From the NCBI GenBank assembly GCA_965197385.1, contig CBDANA010000006.1, forward strand, positions 186,001 through 250,000: a stretch of 64,000 bases of DNA. Reading direction: 5' to 3'. The DNA comes from G963667915 sp965197385. Its GTDB lineage: Bacteria > Acidobacteriota > Vicinamibacteria > Vicinamibacterales > UBA823. A program made the position numbers and the translations under genes. The notes beneath the pieces are model-generated. The model did no database searches, had not been told where the DNA came from, and saw only the letters and a list, made by a program, of their open reading frames with translations. Shown here piece after piece: positions 7,695 through 16,588 of the stretch. Within the stretch, counting starts at the first letter, position 1, and every line of letters starts with the position of its first letter.

Positions 7695-9277
7695 CGGGTC
7701 TCCTGGGCGTCGCCTGCGGCGGCTGCCGGCTGGCCGTCGTGTAAGCCCGCGCGATAGCGGACGACGCTCTGGAACAGCGCCTGGGCCAGCGTCTCCTGGA
7801 AACTCGCAGACGCCAGTTGCTCCGCTTGCGCCGGGTTCGAGAGGAAGCCCAGCTCGACCAGCACCGCTGGCATGTTGGCGCCGACCAGCACCCGGAACGG
7901 CGCGCGCTGGACGTCGGTCTGGCGCATGGCGACTCGACGCCGCAGCTCGGTGTCCACGATGCGCGCGAACCTCGCCGACTGATCGAGGTGCCGGACCTGA
8001 GCCATGTCCCAGGACACGACCTCGATGCTCCGGACACCGCCGCCCAGCACTGGCACGGTGTGGTCGGTGCTGCCGGTGAGCCGCGTCTCGACCGCGTCGT
8101 CGTAGAGGCTCAGGTAGTACACCTCGGCGCCCGACGGCGCCGGACTCAGCGACGCGTTGGCGTGCAGGCTGATGAACAGGTCCGCCTTGTTGTTGTTAGC
8201 GATCGCCGCGCGCTCGTTCAGCCGGATCATCCTGTCGCCGTCGCGCGTCATGACGACGCGCAGGCCGAGCCGACTTTCGATTGCCCGCCGGAGGCGCGTG
8301 GCCACCTGCAACGTGACGTCCTTCTCGAGGACACTATTTGGACCGGTCGTGCCCGTGTCATCACCGCCGTGGCCCGGGTCGATCACGACGGTGTTCAGCA
8401 CCGCCGGCGCCGTAAACTCCAGGGGCGGCGGAGCGGCATCCGCTGGCGGCGCGTCGGGCGAAGCGGGCACTGCCGCCGGGGGCCGCGATGCGGTCGCCGC
8501 TCGCTCGTTGACCCGTGCGACCGCCGCCGGCGCGCTCGACAGCACGTCGATGATCAGCCGAGACGCGCCGCCCACGCCTGTCTGCAGCGACGACTGGTAG
8601 CTCGCGTACTGCGAGCCCAGGGCGATCGCGATCCAGGTGGGCTGATTTCCCACCCGCACACCAGCGACGAGCGAGTCGCGCGTCGCCTGGGGCAGCGTGA
8701 CGTCGAGGCCGTCGGCGTCGAATTTCACTAGCAGCTGCTGCGGCACTTCTTCGATGACGTACGGGGCCGGCGAGACCATCTCGAACGTGAGGCGGGCCTG
8801 CCCGCTGGCAACGGTGTAGCCGATGTCGATCTCCGGCACCCGCAGGTCTCCCACGATGACGAGACCCGACCGCCGGCGGAGTTGGATCGGCGTGTCGATG
8901 ACGAGCGCGAGCGCCCGATCGAGAAACTCGATCGGGACGTGCCAGCCCCGCGAGGTCCGGACGGGCGGCGACGGCAGGCTCACGACACGGCCGGCGACCG
9001 ATGCGAGTCCCTGCGACGCCGTCAGGACGATCACGCGGTTCTGATACGTGATGGTCAGGCCGTCCGCGAGGAGGGTGTCCTCGCGGACGGCGAGGCCAAA
9101 TGCCTCGGCCAGATCGCTCAACGCGACCATCGGCTGGCCGTTGACCCGCGCGAGCGCGAGCGCGCGGCGTCCATCGGGTGAGAGCAGCGTCAGGATTTCC
9201 TGCGCCTGCACATGACGCAGGCTGGCTGTCAGTGCGCACAGCAGGACAAGTGCGACGGAAAGGCGAGTGCAGCGCAT
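7691..9277 (-). CDS. N-acetylmuramoyl-L-alanine amidase (Amidase_3) with AMIN-like domain
   Basis: A 528-residue protein. The frame is open further upstream, but the ATG at 9275-9277 begins a signal peptide (TRLSVALVLLCALTASLRHVQA). Residues 25-150 resemble a copper-amine-oxidase N-like/AMIN region (ALSDLAEAFGLAVREDTLLADG), then an AMIN domain (ARLTFEMVSPAPYVIEEVPQQ), a Pro/Ala linker, and the zinc amidase. VIDPGHGGDDTG carries the first Zn His, EKDVTLQVATRLR the Glu, DLFISLHANAS the second His, and VLVELGFLSNPAQAEQL the catalytic Glu. It cleaves the amide between MurNAc and the stem peptide in the periplasm, usually at the division septum. It is coupled to the downstream GerMN gene. Confidence 0.92.
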   Translation of the reverse strand: MRCTRLSVALVLLCALTASLRHVQAQEILTLLSPDGRRALALARVNGQPMVALSDLAEAFGLAVREDTLLADGLTITYQNRVIVLTASQGLASVAGRVVSLPSPPVRTSRGWHVPIEFLDRALALVIDTPIQLRRRSGLVIVGDLRVPEIDIGYTVASGQARLTFEMVSPAPYVIEEVPQQLLVKFDADGLDVTLPQATRDSLVAGVRVGNQPTWIAIALGSQYASYQSSLQTGVGGASRLIIDVLSSAPAAVARVNERAATASRPPAAVPASPDAPPADAAPPPLEFTAPAVLNTVVIDPGHGGDDTGTTGPNSVLEKDVTLQVATRLRRAIESRLGLRVVMTRDGDRMIRLNERAAIANNNKADLFISLHANASLSPAPSGAEVYYLSLYDDAVETRLTGSTDHTVPVLGGGVRSIEVVSWDMAQVRHLDQSARFARIVDTELRRRVAMRQTDVQRAPFRVLVGANMPAVLVELGFLSNPAQAEQLASASFQETLAQALFQSVVRYRAGLHDGQPAAAAGDAQETR

Positions 9278-9384
9278 GGATTCGGCGAAGAACAGCCCAT
9301 GATACCGTACGCGCGCGCGCGGCCACGGCGGTACTTCTTGGAATGCGAGAAGGCGGTCGGGCGGGATCGCGTCAGGGAGTCGGC

Positions 9385-9615
9385 TCACCGCACGTCGTGG
9401 TAGTGGCCGTGCTCGGGCGACCAGACCCGGTTGGTCGTCACCCCGGTGCCCGCGTTCGTCATGGCGACGACGATGCCAACGATGCCGCCCACCAACAGGA
9501 GCGCGAACAGCACCATGGCGGTGCGGGAACTCAACGGGCCGTCCTTGGCCATGCAGCACTTCTTGTATTTCTTGCCGCTACCGCAGGGGCAGGGGGCATT
9601 GCGCGCGATGCTCAT
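9385..9615 (-). CDS. SEC-C motif small membrane protein
   Basis: A 76-residue protein. The N-terminus holds a complete SEC-C zinc-binding motif, APCPCGSGKKYKKCCM (CxC...CC), as at the C-terminus of SecA and in many small proteins. A single TM helix follows (TAMVLFALLLVGGIVGIVVAM, residues 32-52) and a short extracytoplasmic tail ends in HGHYHD. A SEC-C motif placed before a TM helix is typical of small, uncharacterised acidobacterial proteins. It could tether a SecB- or ribosome-related function to the membrane, which is inference. Confidence 0.75.
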   Translation of the reverse strand: MSIARNAPCPCGSGKKYKKCCMAKDGPLSSRTAMVLFALLLVGGIVGIVVAMTNAGTGVTTNRVWSPEHGHYHDVR

Positions 9616-9690
9616 GGAATCCCCATTGTACCATGTAGCGTAGGCTTGCAGGCCTGCGACGGCGCGCCGAAGGCGAAGCCCTGACCTAAC

Positions 9691-10839
9691 CTAGAACGAG
9701 ATCCGCGCGTCGAGCTGGGTGCGCTTCAGCAGCGTGTTCAGCTCACCCGGCGCCATAAGGAGCTTCTTGGTGAAGATGCCGATGAAGTTGAGATGAACCC
9801 GCGCGGCGACCATGTAGGACACGACCGTCCGGTGCATCCGGATGTTCGTGCCCGGCATGTCTGAAAAAATGAACGCCGAGAGCACCGCGTCCTGTTCGAT
9901 GCGGGCGAACGTATAAGCCAGCCGGTACGACTTCGGCTGCGACGCCTGTCCGTAGGCCGCCGTGAGCCAGACGCCGAAGTCCTCGTCGGTGACCGCATCC
10001 GTGTTCTTCACGATGTTGGCGGTAAGCTGCACCGGATAGTTCGGGCGGCCCGTGTCGAGCGTCGCCCGGGCGATGACGTCCACCAGGTTGAAGCCGGACT
10101 GGAAGCCTGTGACCTGTCCGTCTTCGTCAACGCTGAGCGGGTTGGTGTTGCGCCCAATGTCCTTGGCGTCGAGCACCACGGCCACGCGATCGACGTCGCG
10201 AAACCTGTAGTCGGCCACCGAGAACTGCACGCTGTGGTCGCCGAGCACGAACCCGACCTCGCCGTAGCCGGCGAACAGGATGGCGTCGTCGCTGCCGCGC
10301 GACTCCGCGAGCGGGACCTGGGCGGCGACGAAGCGGTACGAGACCGGCCCGGTGGAGCTTCGTATCTGCTGGTAGATCCCTTCCCAGTTGACGTCGTTGT
10401 CGAACGTCATCTCGGTGCGGGTGACCGGGAGGCCGAACTTGCCGCCGCGAATCGTCAGCGCCTTTGCGCCTGACGGGTTGTAGGTCACAAACACCCGGTC
10501 GATGCTTATCGGCTTCCGCGTCAGGAGGTCGGTGAAGGTCTCGTTCGTGGAGATCGGGTTCCCCAGGTCGCCGCTGCCAAGGCGGAGTCCGAAGGCGAAG
10601 TCGTCGTTGATCTCGGCGTCCAGCGTCACGCGCAGCCGGAACCGTAGGCGCTGCCGGGTCGTCGCACCATCCTGAAAGAACCTCTCGAGCCGTTCGCGGA
10701 AGTCGCCGCCGAACTGGATACGCTTCCACCAGGGCTGGCTGGATTGCGCCGACACGGGCGCGGCTGCCAGGGTCATGACGACGAACGTGACGATGGAGAT
10801 GATCCGCCGGCCGGCCGGGTGCGAGCACACGAAGCTCAT
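9691..10839 (-). CDS. putative outer-membrane porin
   Basis: A 382-residue protein with a signal peptide (IISIVTFVVMTLAAAPVSAQ). The mature part is a beta-barrel: alternating hydrophobic/charged strands such as FGGDFRERLERFF, RQRLRFRLRVTLDAEINDDFAFGLRLGSGD and LTIRGGKFGLP, and a final strand ending in LDARISF with the C-terminal Phe recognised by the BAM machinery. The start and strand order resemble the putative-porin family (Porin_5) found next to transport genes in Acidobacteriota and Bacteroidota. The substrate is unknown. The gene is flanked by a MITE-like element on its 5' side. Confidence 0.8.
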   Translation of the reverse strand: MSFVCSHPAGRRIISIVTFVVMTLAAAPVSAQSSQPWWKRIQFGGDFRERLERFFQDGATTRQRLRFRLRVTLDAEINDDFAFGLRLGSGDLGNPISTNETFTDLLTRKPISIDRVFVTYNPSGAKALTIRGGKFGLPVTRTEMTFDNDVNWEGIYQQIRSSTGPVSYRFVAAQVPLAESRGSDDAILFAGYGEVGFVLGDHSVQFSVADYRFRDVDRVAVVLDAKDIGRNTNPLSVDEDGQVTGFQSGFNLVDVIARATLDTGRPNYPVQLTANIVKNTDAVTDEDFGVWLTAAYGQASQPKSYRLAYTFARIEQDAVLSAFIFSDMPGTNIRMHRTVVSYMVAARVHLNFIGIFTKKLLMAPGELNTLLKRTQLDARISF

Positions 10840-10862
10840 TATACGAGCGGGACTCGGCTGCT

Positions 10863-11024
10863 AGCAGCCCGTGGTGAAAGTCCTGCGTGGCACCGAGACC
10901 GCCGAGGCGCCCACCCCGCCAGGCGCGAGGAGGGAGAATACCGGGAGTATTTGACCGACGAGCAACGCCGCCGGGCGGGATGCATCGGTGGTTGGATGCC
11001 GCTGGACTTTCACCACGGGTTGCT
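10863..11024. repeat. MITE-like inverted-repeat element, copy 2 (interior inverted)
   Basis: It opens AGCAGCCCGTGGTGAAAGTC and closes GACTTTCACCACGGGTTGCT. The interior carries GGCGCGAGGAGGGAGAATAC and CGGGATGCATCGG, the reverse complements of blocks in copy 1, so this copy is in the opposite orientation and slightly shorter. Confidence 0.8.
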
Positions 11025-11037
11025 AAACCCAACCAGC

Positions 11038-11229
11038 TTACTTGGTGGCTGGCGTCGTGGGCACGGGGGTGTCGACGGGCCCGTCCGCCGGATCCTGGCC
11101 GCAGTCGTCGCAGCCATGATACGAAGGCGCGCTCGGCTTGCCGAAGCTCATGAGATCGCGAAAGCGCCGGTATAGCGAAACGACGGCGAGCAGGACGATG
11201 CCGGCGACGACGAGCTCTTGCCAGTTCAC
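11038..11229 (-). CDS. FeoB-associated Cys-rich membrane protein
   Basis: A 63-residue protein. GTG start at 11227-11229, preceded by GGGGGA. One TM helix (QELVVAGIVLLAVVSLYRRF) is followed by a short cytoplasmic tail with CDDCGQD. This is the pattern of the small FeoB-associated proteins (one TM, CxxC) encoded after feoB in many bacteria; its role in iron(II) uptake is not settled. The start codon overlaps the feoB stop by four bases (GTGA, 11226-11229), so translation is coupled. Confidence 0.8.
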   Translation of the reverse strand: MNWQELVVAGIVLLAVVSLYRRFRDLMSFGKPSAPSYHGCDDCGQDPADGPVDTPVPTTPATK

Positions 11230-13691
11230 GAGATCCCCCAACCCAGGGCCGACCCCACCTGGTAGACCGCCAGCGACGCCGTGTAGGCGAGCACCGACAT
11301 GTAGCCGAACATGAAGAGCGGCCAGCGCCAGGTGCCCGATTCCCTTCGCACGACGACGATCGTGCTCATGCACTGGCACGCCAGGACGAAGAAGACCATG
11401 AGTGTCACGCCGGTCAGCGGCGTCATCAACGGCGAGCCGTCGGCGCGCTGAGCGCTCCGGAGCGACGAGCGCAGGCTCACGCTTTCTTCGTCGGCCTCCT
11501 CGATGCCGAAGACGATCCCGAGCGTGGAGACGAAGACCTCGCGTGCCGCGAACGCGCCCAGAATGCCGACGCCAATCCGCCAGTCGAATCCGAGCGGCGC
11601 CAGGGCCGGCTCGATGGCCAGTCCCAGACGACCGCCGATGCTGTGCCGGATCTGCTCGCTGGCTTCCCGGCCGTTCAACGTGGCCAGTTCGTCGGCGCGG
11701 AGGTCTGGATCGGCCGTGGTCTGGGTCACGCGCGCCCGCGACGCGTCGTAGCGGGCGGCAACGTCCGCGCTGTGCGGGAACGACAGCAGGGCCCACAGGA
11801 TGATCGTCATCGCCAGGATGATCGTGCCGGCGTCCACCAGAAATCTTTCGACCCGCTGCCGGGTCACGAGAAACACGTTCCGCCAGACAGGCACCCGATA
11901 CGGTGGCAGTTCCAGGACGAGGGGCAAGCGCGGGCCGCACAACACGGTGCGACGCAGCACCGCGGCGGCACCCAGGGTGGCGACGACCGACAGCGTGTAC
12001 ATGGCGAACAGGATCACGGCGCCGACACTGAAGATGCCGAACAGGCGCGCGTCGCCGGCGAAGACGACCGCCGTGACGAGGGCATAGACCGGCAGGCGCG
12101 CGCTGCACGAGATCATCGGCAGCGTGAGCATCGTGATCAGCCGGTCCCATCGGTTTTCGATGGTACGCGTCGACATCACGGCCGGCACGGCGCAGGCGAA
12201 GCCGGACAGCATCGGCACGAACGCCTTGCCGTGGAGGCCCACCTGTCCCATCAGCCGGTCGATGACGAATGCCACGCGCGCGAGGTAGCCCACGTCCTCG
12301 AGGACCGCGATGAAGAGAAAGAGCAGGGCGATCTGGGGGACGAACACCACGACGTTCCCGACGCCGGCGATGACGCCGTCCACCATGAGATCGCGCAGGA
12401 CGCCGGCGGGCAGGAGCGCGGTCACGCCGTTCTGCAGGCCCGTGGTGGCCGACTCGATGGCGCCAATCATCGGCGTCGACCAGGTGAAGAGCGCCTCGAA
12501 CAGGAGGCCCATCACGACGGTGAAGGCGAGCAGGCCGTACACCCGCTGGGTGAGGATGCCGTCGAGCCGGTCGGTCCACTTGCGCGTGTCTTCCCGGGCG
12601 ATCGTCCGGACGTCCGCGACGATCGTCTCGATCCAGCGGTATCTTGCGGCGATGATTTCCCTGTCGAGGTCGCGATCCGTCTCGGCTGCCCGGGCGCGGA
12701 TCGTCCGCACGGCCTGCTGCACCGGGGCGGGCAGGTCGGTGCCGGTCCCCTCCGCCGGCTCGTACGAGAGCAGCGACCACAGTGCCCAAGATCGGCGCGC
12801 CGCCGATGTGCCGTTGAACGCGGATTGGGCCAGTACGTCACCCACCGTCGCGACGTCGTGCTCGGTCGCCTGCGGGAACCCCGTCCAGGCGCACTCTTCG
12901 CTCGGCGTCAGCCGCAGCGTGTCGCCGACCGCCGTCCGCAGGGCGTCGAGTCCCCTGCCCCGCGAGGCGACAGTCGGCACGACGGCGGCCCCCAGCCAGG
13001 CGCCGAGCCGCTCCGCGTCGAGGTCGGCACCGGCTGCGGTCGTCTCGTCGATCATATTCAAGGCCACGGTGACCGGGACGCCGGTCTCGACGATCTGTAG
13101 CACCAGATACAGACCGCGTTCGAGAGCGCCCGAGTCGACGACGACGATGACCGCATCGGGCCGGTCGCCGTGGTGGCCGAGCACTTCGTCCACCGCGACC
13201 TGTTCGTCGGGAGAGTGCGTGCTGAGGCTGTAGGTGCCAGGTAGGTCGACGATCTCGACCGGCGACCCGTCGGGCAGTGCGACCTTGCGCGCCGACCGTG
13301 TCACCGTCACGCCCGGGTAGTTGCTGACCTGCGCCCGGGCGCCGGTCAGCGCGTTGAAGACGGTCGTCTTGCCGGAGTTCGCGTTGCCCGCCACGATGAC
13401 CCGCGGGACGCGCTCGCCTGGGGAGGCGGGTCGCGGCGCGTGCGTTGGGAATCGGTACGCGGGGTCTGATGACACGACGTCGTCGGCGGTCCGGTCGGTC
13501 GTCGTGTCCGGCGCCAAAGAGATCTGCGCCGCGTCGGCCAGCCGCAGGGAGAGGAGATAGCCGCGCAGGCGGATCTCCAGCGGATCGCCGAGCGGCGCCC
13601 TGCGGATCGTCTCGATCCGCGTGCCTGGCAGCAGTCCCATCTCCATCAGGCGACGGGCCACGCGCCGGCCGCAGCCGACACGGTGGACCAC
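11226..13691 (-). CDS. feoB: FeoA-FeoB fusion, ferrous iron transporter
   Basis: At least 821 residues. Residues 1-60 are a FeoA (SH3-like) domain (RRVARRLMEMGLLPGTRIETIRR), then a linker and a G domain: GNANSGKTTVFNALTG (G1), DLPGTYSL (G3) and ALNMIDE (G4), followed by the FeoB membrane core with gate motifs (RVAFVIDRLMGQVGLHGKAFVPMLSGFACAVPAVMSTRTI). It imports Fe2+ through the inner membrane. A GTG at 13691 is given as start, but the conserved FeoA beginning LDEIPIGQSVV lies in the same open frame upstream (to 13813) without any ATG, GTG or TTG. A CTG start near 13742 or a small sequence error is likely. A Fur-like palindrome lies upstream. Confidence 0.93.
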   Translation of the reverse strand: MVHRVGCGRRVARRLMEMGLLPGTRIETIRRAPLGDPLEIRLRGYLLSLRLADAAQISLAPDTTTDRTADDVVSSDPAYRFPTHAPRPASPGERVPRVIVAGNANSGKTTVFNALTGARAQVSNYPGVTVTRSARKVALPDGSPVEIVDLPGTYSLSTHSPDEQVAVDEVLGHHGDRPDAVIVVVDSGALERGLYLVLQIVETGVPVTVALNMIDETTAAGADLDAERLGAWLGAAVVPTVASRGRGLDALRTAVGDTLRLTPSEECAWTGFPQATEHDVATVGDVLAQSAFNGTSAARRSWALWSLLSYEPAEGTGTDLPAPVQQAVRTIRARAAETDRDLDREIIAARYRWIETIVADVRTIAREDTRKWTDRLDGILTQRVYGLLAFTVVMGLLFEALFTWSTPMIGAIESATTGLQNGVTALLPAGVLRDLMVDGVIAGVGNVVVFVPQIALLFLFIAVLEDVGYLARVAFVIDRLMGQVGLHGKAFVPMLSGFACAVPAVMSTRTIENRWDRLITMLTLPMISCSARLPVYALVTAVVFAGDARLFGIFSVGAVILFAMYTLSVVATLGAAAVLRRTVLCGPRLPLVLELPPYRVPVWRNVFLVTRQRVERFLVDAGTIILAMTIILWALLSFPHSADVAARYDASRARVTQTTADPDLRADELATLNGREASEQIRHSIGGRLGLAIEPALAPLGFDWRIGVGILGAFAAREVFVSTLGIVFGIEEADEESVSLRSSLRSAQRADGSPLMTPLTGVTLMVFFVLACQCMSTIVVVRRESGTWRWPLFMFGYMSVLAYTASLAVYQVGSALGWGIS

Positions 13692-13803
13692 GACGCTCTG
13701 TCCGATTGGGATCTCGTCGAGTGTGTGGAGACCCTGATGCAGGCGATGACTCCCGGAACACCATGACGGGTGACGGGAACCGCCAGGGCATAGACAAACA
13801 AAT

Positions 13804-13822
13804 ACTGAGACTCAGTCTCAGT
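13804..13822. promoter_or_regulatory. Fur-like operator upstream of feoAB
   Basis: ACTGAGACT-C-AGTCTCAGT is a perfect palindrome with one central base. The inner TGAGACTcAGTCTCA has the 7-1-7 layout of Fur boxes (TGATAATnATTATCA) and shares its outer TGA/TCA. It lies about 110 bp before the feoAB start, where iron repression is expected. Assignment to Fur rather than another metalloregulator is inference. Confidence 0.55.
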
Positions 13823-13912
13823 TTCACTCTTCAGTCTACAGCCGACCGATTCGCTCGGTCAAGGCACCGGGGGGCGCGTGGCGGGCGCTCACGCCTTCGA
13901 GGCGTTGGAGGG

Positions 13913-15319
13913 TCACGGCGGACTGTTCTGCGTGTCGACGAGCTGGCGCAGCGTGAGATTGTGGGCCGAGGTCTGCAGGCTGTCGTGCAGATTCTCGAGT
14001 GTCTGCGAGACGCCGTCGCTCGGGTCGAGCGACGTGTCGATGGTGCCGCGCAGGGCGCGCAGGACGTCGTGGATCGTCATATCGTCGAGCGGGCGGGCCG
14101 GGAGGAATCCCGGCGTCGCGTCGTCGTCGGTACGGGCGAGCAAGCCGTGGGTGACCAGGGGTTGCAGGATGTCCTGCAGGACGCCGGGCGGCACGTTGCT
14201 GCGCGACGCGACCGCACCCACCGGGACCGCACCTTGGCTGTCGGTGAACGACGCGGCGATCCACGAAAGGGCGCGCACGGCGACCAGCTCGCGATCGGCG
14301 AGCGACGTGAGGCGCATCCGCTTGTGCTCGCGGTAGGCCGGCTCGGCCTGGTGCGCCCAGGCGACGAGCCCACCCAGCAGCACGGCCACCCAGTTCATGT
14401 AGACCCACACCAGGAAGATCGGCAGCGCCGCGAATCCGGCGTAAATCGCGTTGTAGTTGGCAACGCCCACCTGCAGCTGAACGTGCAGCACCTGGATGAC
14501 CTGCCAGATCGTGCCTGCGACGACGCCGCCGAGGATGGCCGAGACGAACGGCACCCGCGTGTTCGGCATGATCATGTAGAGGAAGCAGAAGCCGAACCAG
14601 ACGCTGACCAAGGTCAAGAGCGTGAAGAGCGCCTGCACGACGGATCCCAGCTGCAGCGTGTCAGAGAGGAACGTCGTGACGGCATTGTTCTGCAGCGCCG
14701 TAACCACGGTCGTGGCGACCAGGAGCAGGATCGGCGTCACCACCACCAGCGCCACGAAGTCCGTCACCTTCCGGATCGGCGACCGGGCCTGCTGCACGCC
14801 CCAGATGACGTTGAACGCACTCTCGATATTCGTCATCAGCTTGAGCGCGGCAAGGATGAGAAACGCCAAACCGATCAAGCCGAGGTTGGCGAAATTGGTT
14901 TGTTCGACGAAGCCGAGGACGTTCTCGATGGCGACACGAACGTTCTGGGCGCCAGCCGCCTGCCCGCCTGCGGCGGCCGTGGGTACCAGTTGCTCCAGCG
15001 CGGGATCGATCGCGTTCGTCCTAAGGTAGTCGTAGGCGCCCAGCCCTTTGGCGACGGAGAACCCGAACGCCAGTAACGGCACCAGTGACAGCACCGTCAC
15101 GTAGGTGAGCGCCGACGCTCTGGTCAAGCAGTCGTTCTGCACCATGCCCTGCCACGCCAGGCTCAGGATACGGGTGAGCCTGACGCCGAGGGCCCGGAAC
15201 GTGGAGAGACCGGCCAGGTCGATGTCCCACTGCCGCCGGTCGAAGAAGTGGTGGGCGCGTTCGATCAGGTGCTGGATCGCGTTCTCGACCCGTTCCTTGC
15301 CGGTCGTGTGGGCAGACAT
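13913..15319 (-). CDS. YihY/virulence factor BrkB family inner-membrane protein
   Basis: A 468-residue protein. The first 300 residues hold the family's six TM helices (CLTRASALTYVTVLSLVPLLAFGFSVAKG; LIGLAFLILAALKLMTNIESAFNVIWGV; VTDFVALVVVTPILLLVATTVV; VVQALFTLLTLVSVWFGFCFLYMIMPNTRVPF; PIFLVWVYMNWVAVLLGGLVAW). The 'NxxxxYaGFAALPiFLvW' block near residue 285 is diagnostic. A C-terminal extension of about 150 residues looks like a winged helix (VPPGVLQDILQPLVTHGLLART). The family was once called RNase BN in error; its real function is unknown. The gene diverges from nothing obvious and stands alone. Confidence 0.9.
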   Translation of the reverse strand: MSAHTTGKERVENAIQHLIERAHHFFDRRQWDIDLAGLSTFRALGVRLTRILSLAWQGMVQNDCLTRASALTYVTVLSLVPLLAFGFSVAKGLGAYDYLRTNAIDPALEQLVPTAAAGGQAAGAQNVRVAIENVLGFVEQTNFANLGLIGLAFLILAALKLMTNIESAFNVIWGVQQARSPIRKVTDFVALVVVTPILLLVATTVVTALQNNAVTTFLSDTLQLGSVVQALFTLLTLVSVWFGFCFLYMIMPNTRVPFVSAILGGVVAGTIWQVIQVLHVQLQVGVANYNAIYAGFAALPIFLVWVYMNWVAVLLGGLVAWAHQAEPAYREHKRMRLTSLADRELVAVRALSWIAASFTDSQGAVPVGAVASRSNVPPGVLQDILQPLVTHGLLARTDDDATPGFLPARPLDDMTIHDVLRALRGTIDTSLDPSDGVSQTLENLHDSLQTSAHNLTLRQLVDTQNSPP

Positions 15320-16360
15320 CCGGTCGATGATACCGCGATTGCCCGGCGCTTCATCGGCCGGGACGAGCGAGCGTGTGCTCCGTGTCCGTCAGGTGGGGAC
15401 GGCGTGCAACGGACTCAGGACTCCCAACCGTGTCATCAAAGGGGTGCAGCGGAAGAGCTAGAAGCTCGTGACCTTGCCCCCTGGAACTGAACCAGCCCGA
15501 GCGTTAGCATTCGGGCGCTGCAGCAGGCGGCAAGATGCCCAGAAAGCGGTCCAGCACGGCACAGATCATCACGAAGCTTCGGCAGGCGGCAGTGGAGCTG
15601 GGCCGAGGCCTGCGGACGCCGCAGGTTTGTAAGACGCTCGGGATCAGCGAGCAGACGTACTCTCGGGGGCGGAAGGAATACGGCGGCTTGCGGCTCGACC
15701 AGGCCAAGCGGCTGCAGGCCCTCGAGCGAGAGAATACCCAGCTGAAGAAGCTGGTGGGGACCAGGCGCTCGACCATGCGATTCTCAAAGAGGTGCCCTCG
15801 GGAAACTGCTGAGCCCGCCCCGACGCCGGCAGGCGGGGGCGCACGTCCGCCGCCAGTTGCGCGTGTCGGAGAGGCGGGCGTGTCGCGTGATCGGCCACGC
15901 GCGGTCGACCCCTCGGGATCAGGCCATGGTGCCGGTGGACGAGCCGCGCCTGGGGGCTCGGATGATCGCATTGGCGACGCGGGATGGGCGGTATGGCTCT
16001 CGGCGCATCACCGGGCGCTTACGTGGGGACGGGTGGGCGGTGCATCACAAGCGCGTGGAGCGGCTGTGGCGACGAGCAGGGGCTGAAAGTGCCGCAGCAA
16101 CAGCCGAAACGGGGCCGGCGGTGGCTCGCGGATGGCTCGTGCATTCGCCGCCGCCCCGCGTATCGCCACCACGTCTGGGCGTATGACTTCGTGGCGGACC
16201 GGACGCAGGCCGGCCGGCCGCTGAAGATCCTCACCATCGTCGAGGAGTATTCGCGGGAATGCTTGGCAATCGTGGTCGCCCGGTGGGTGCGATCGATGGA
16301 GGTACTCGAGACGCTGGCCCAGCGTTTCGTCACCCACGGCGTCCCGGCGCACCTGCGGTC

Positions 16361-16588
16361 CGCGTGCTATGACCAAGTTATCAAGGCTCTCGGCGCCGTT
16401 GGGCTGTCCAATCGAGGGACAGATACGGGCACGGGCTCGCTGGAGCCGGCCCATCGTGCGTCATCCGGACTCATACCCGAGGAGCGGAGGGTGCCTGGCG
16501 GACGGGCGTCGAGCTGTCTTCGACTCGAAGGGCTCAGGACAACGGTCGGCATGGCCTCCTCTCCGGCCGGAGCCGGAGCCTCAGGTCT
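16361..16588 (-). ncRNA. candidate guide (bridge/seek) RNA region of the IS1111-like element
   Basis: A 228-bp non-coding end downstream of the transposase gene, the place where IS1111-group elements carry their guide RNA. Short stems are visible (GGCTC-GCTG-GAGCC; CTCCGGCCGGAG-like). GGACAACGG at 16537-16545 exactly matches the nine bases flanking the insertion on the other side (17929-17937). Such identity is expected for a target-binding loop. Exact RNA ends cannot be read. Confidence 0.5.

Noticed and set aside
11038..12789. 583-residue minus-strand ORF
   Set aside because: It is the out-of-frame shadow of feoB; only its last 63 codons (the FeoB-associated protein) are real.
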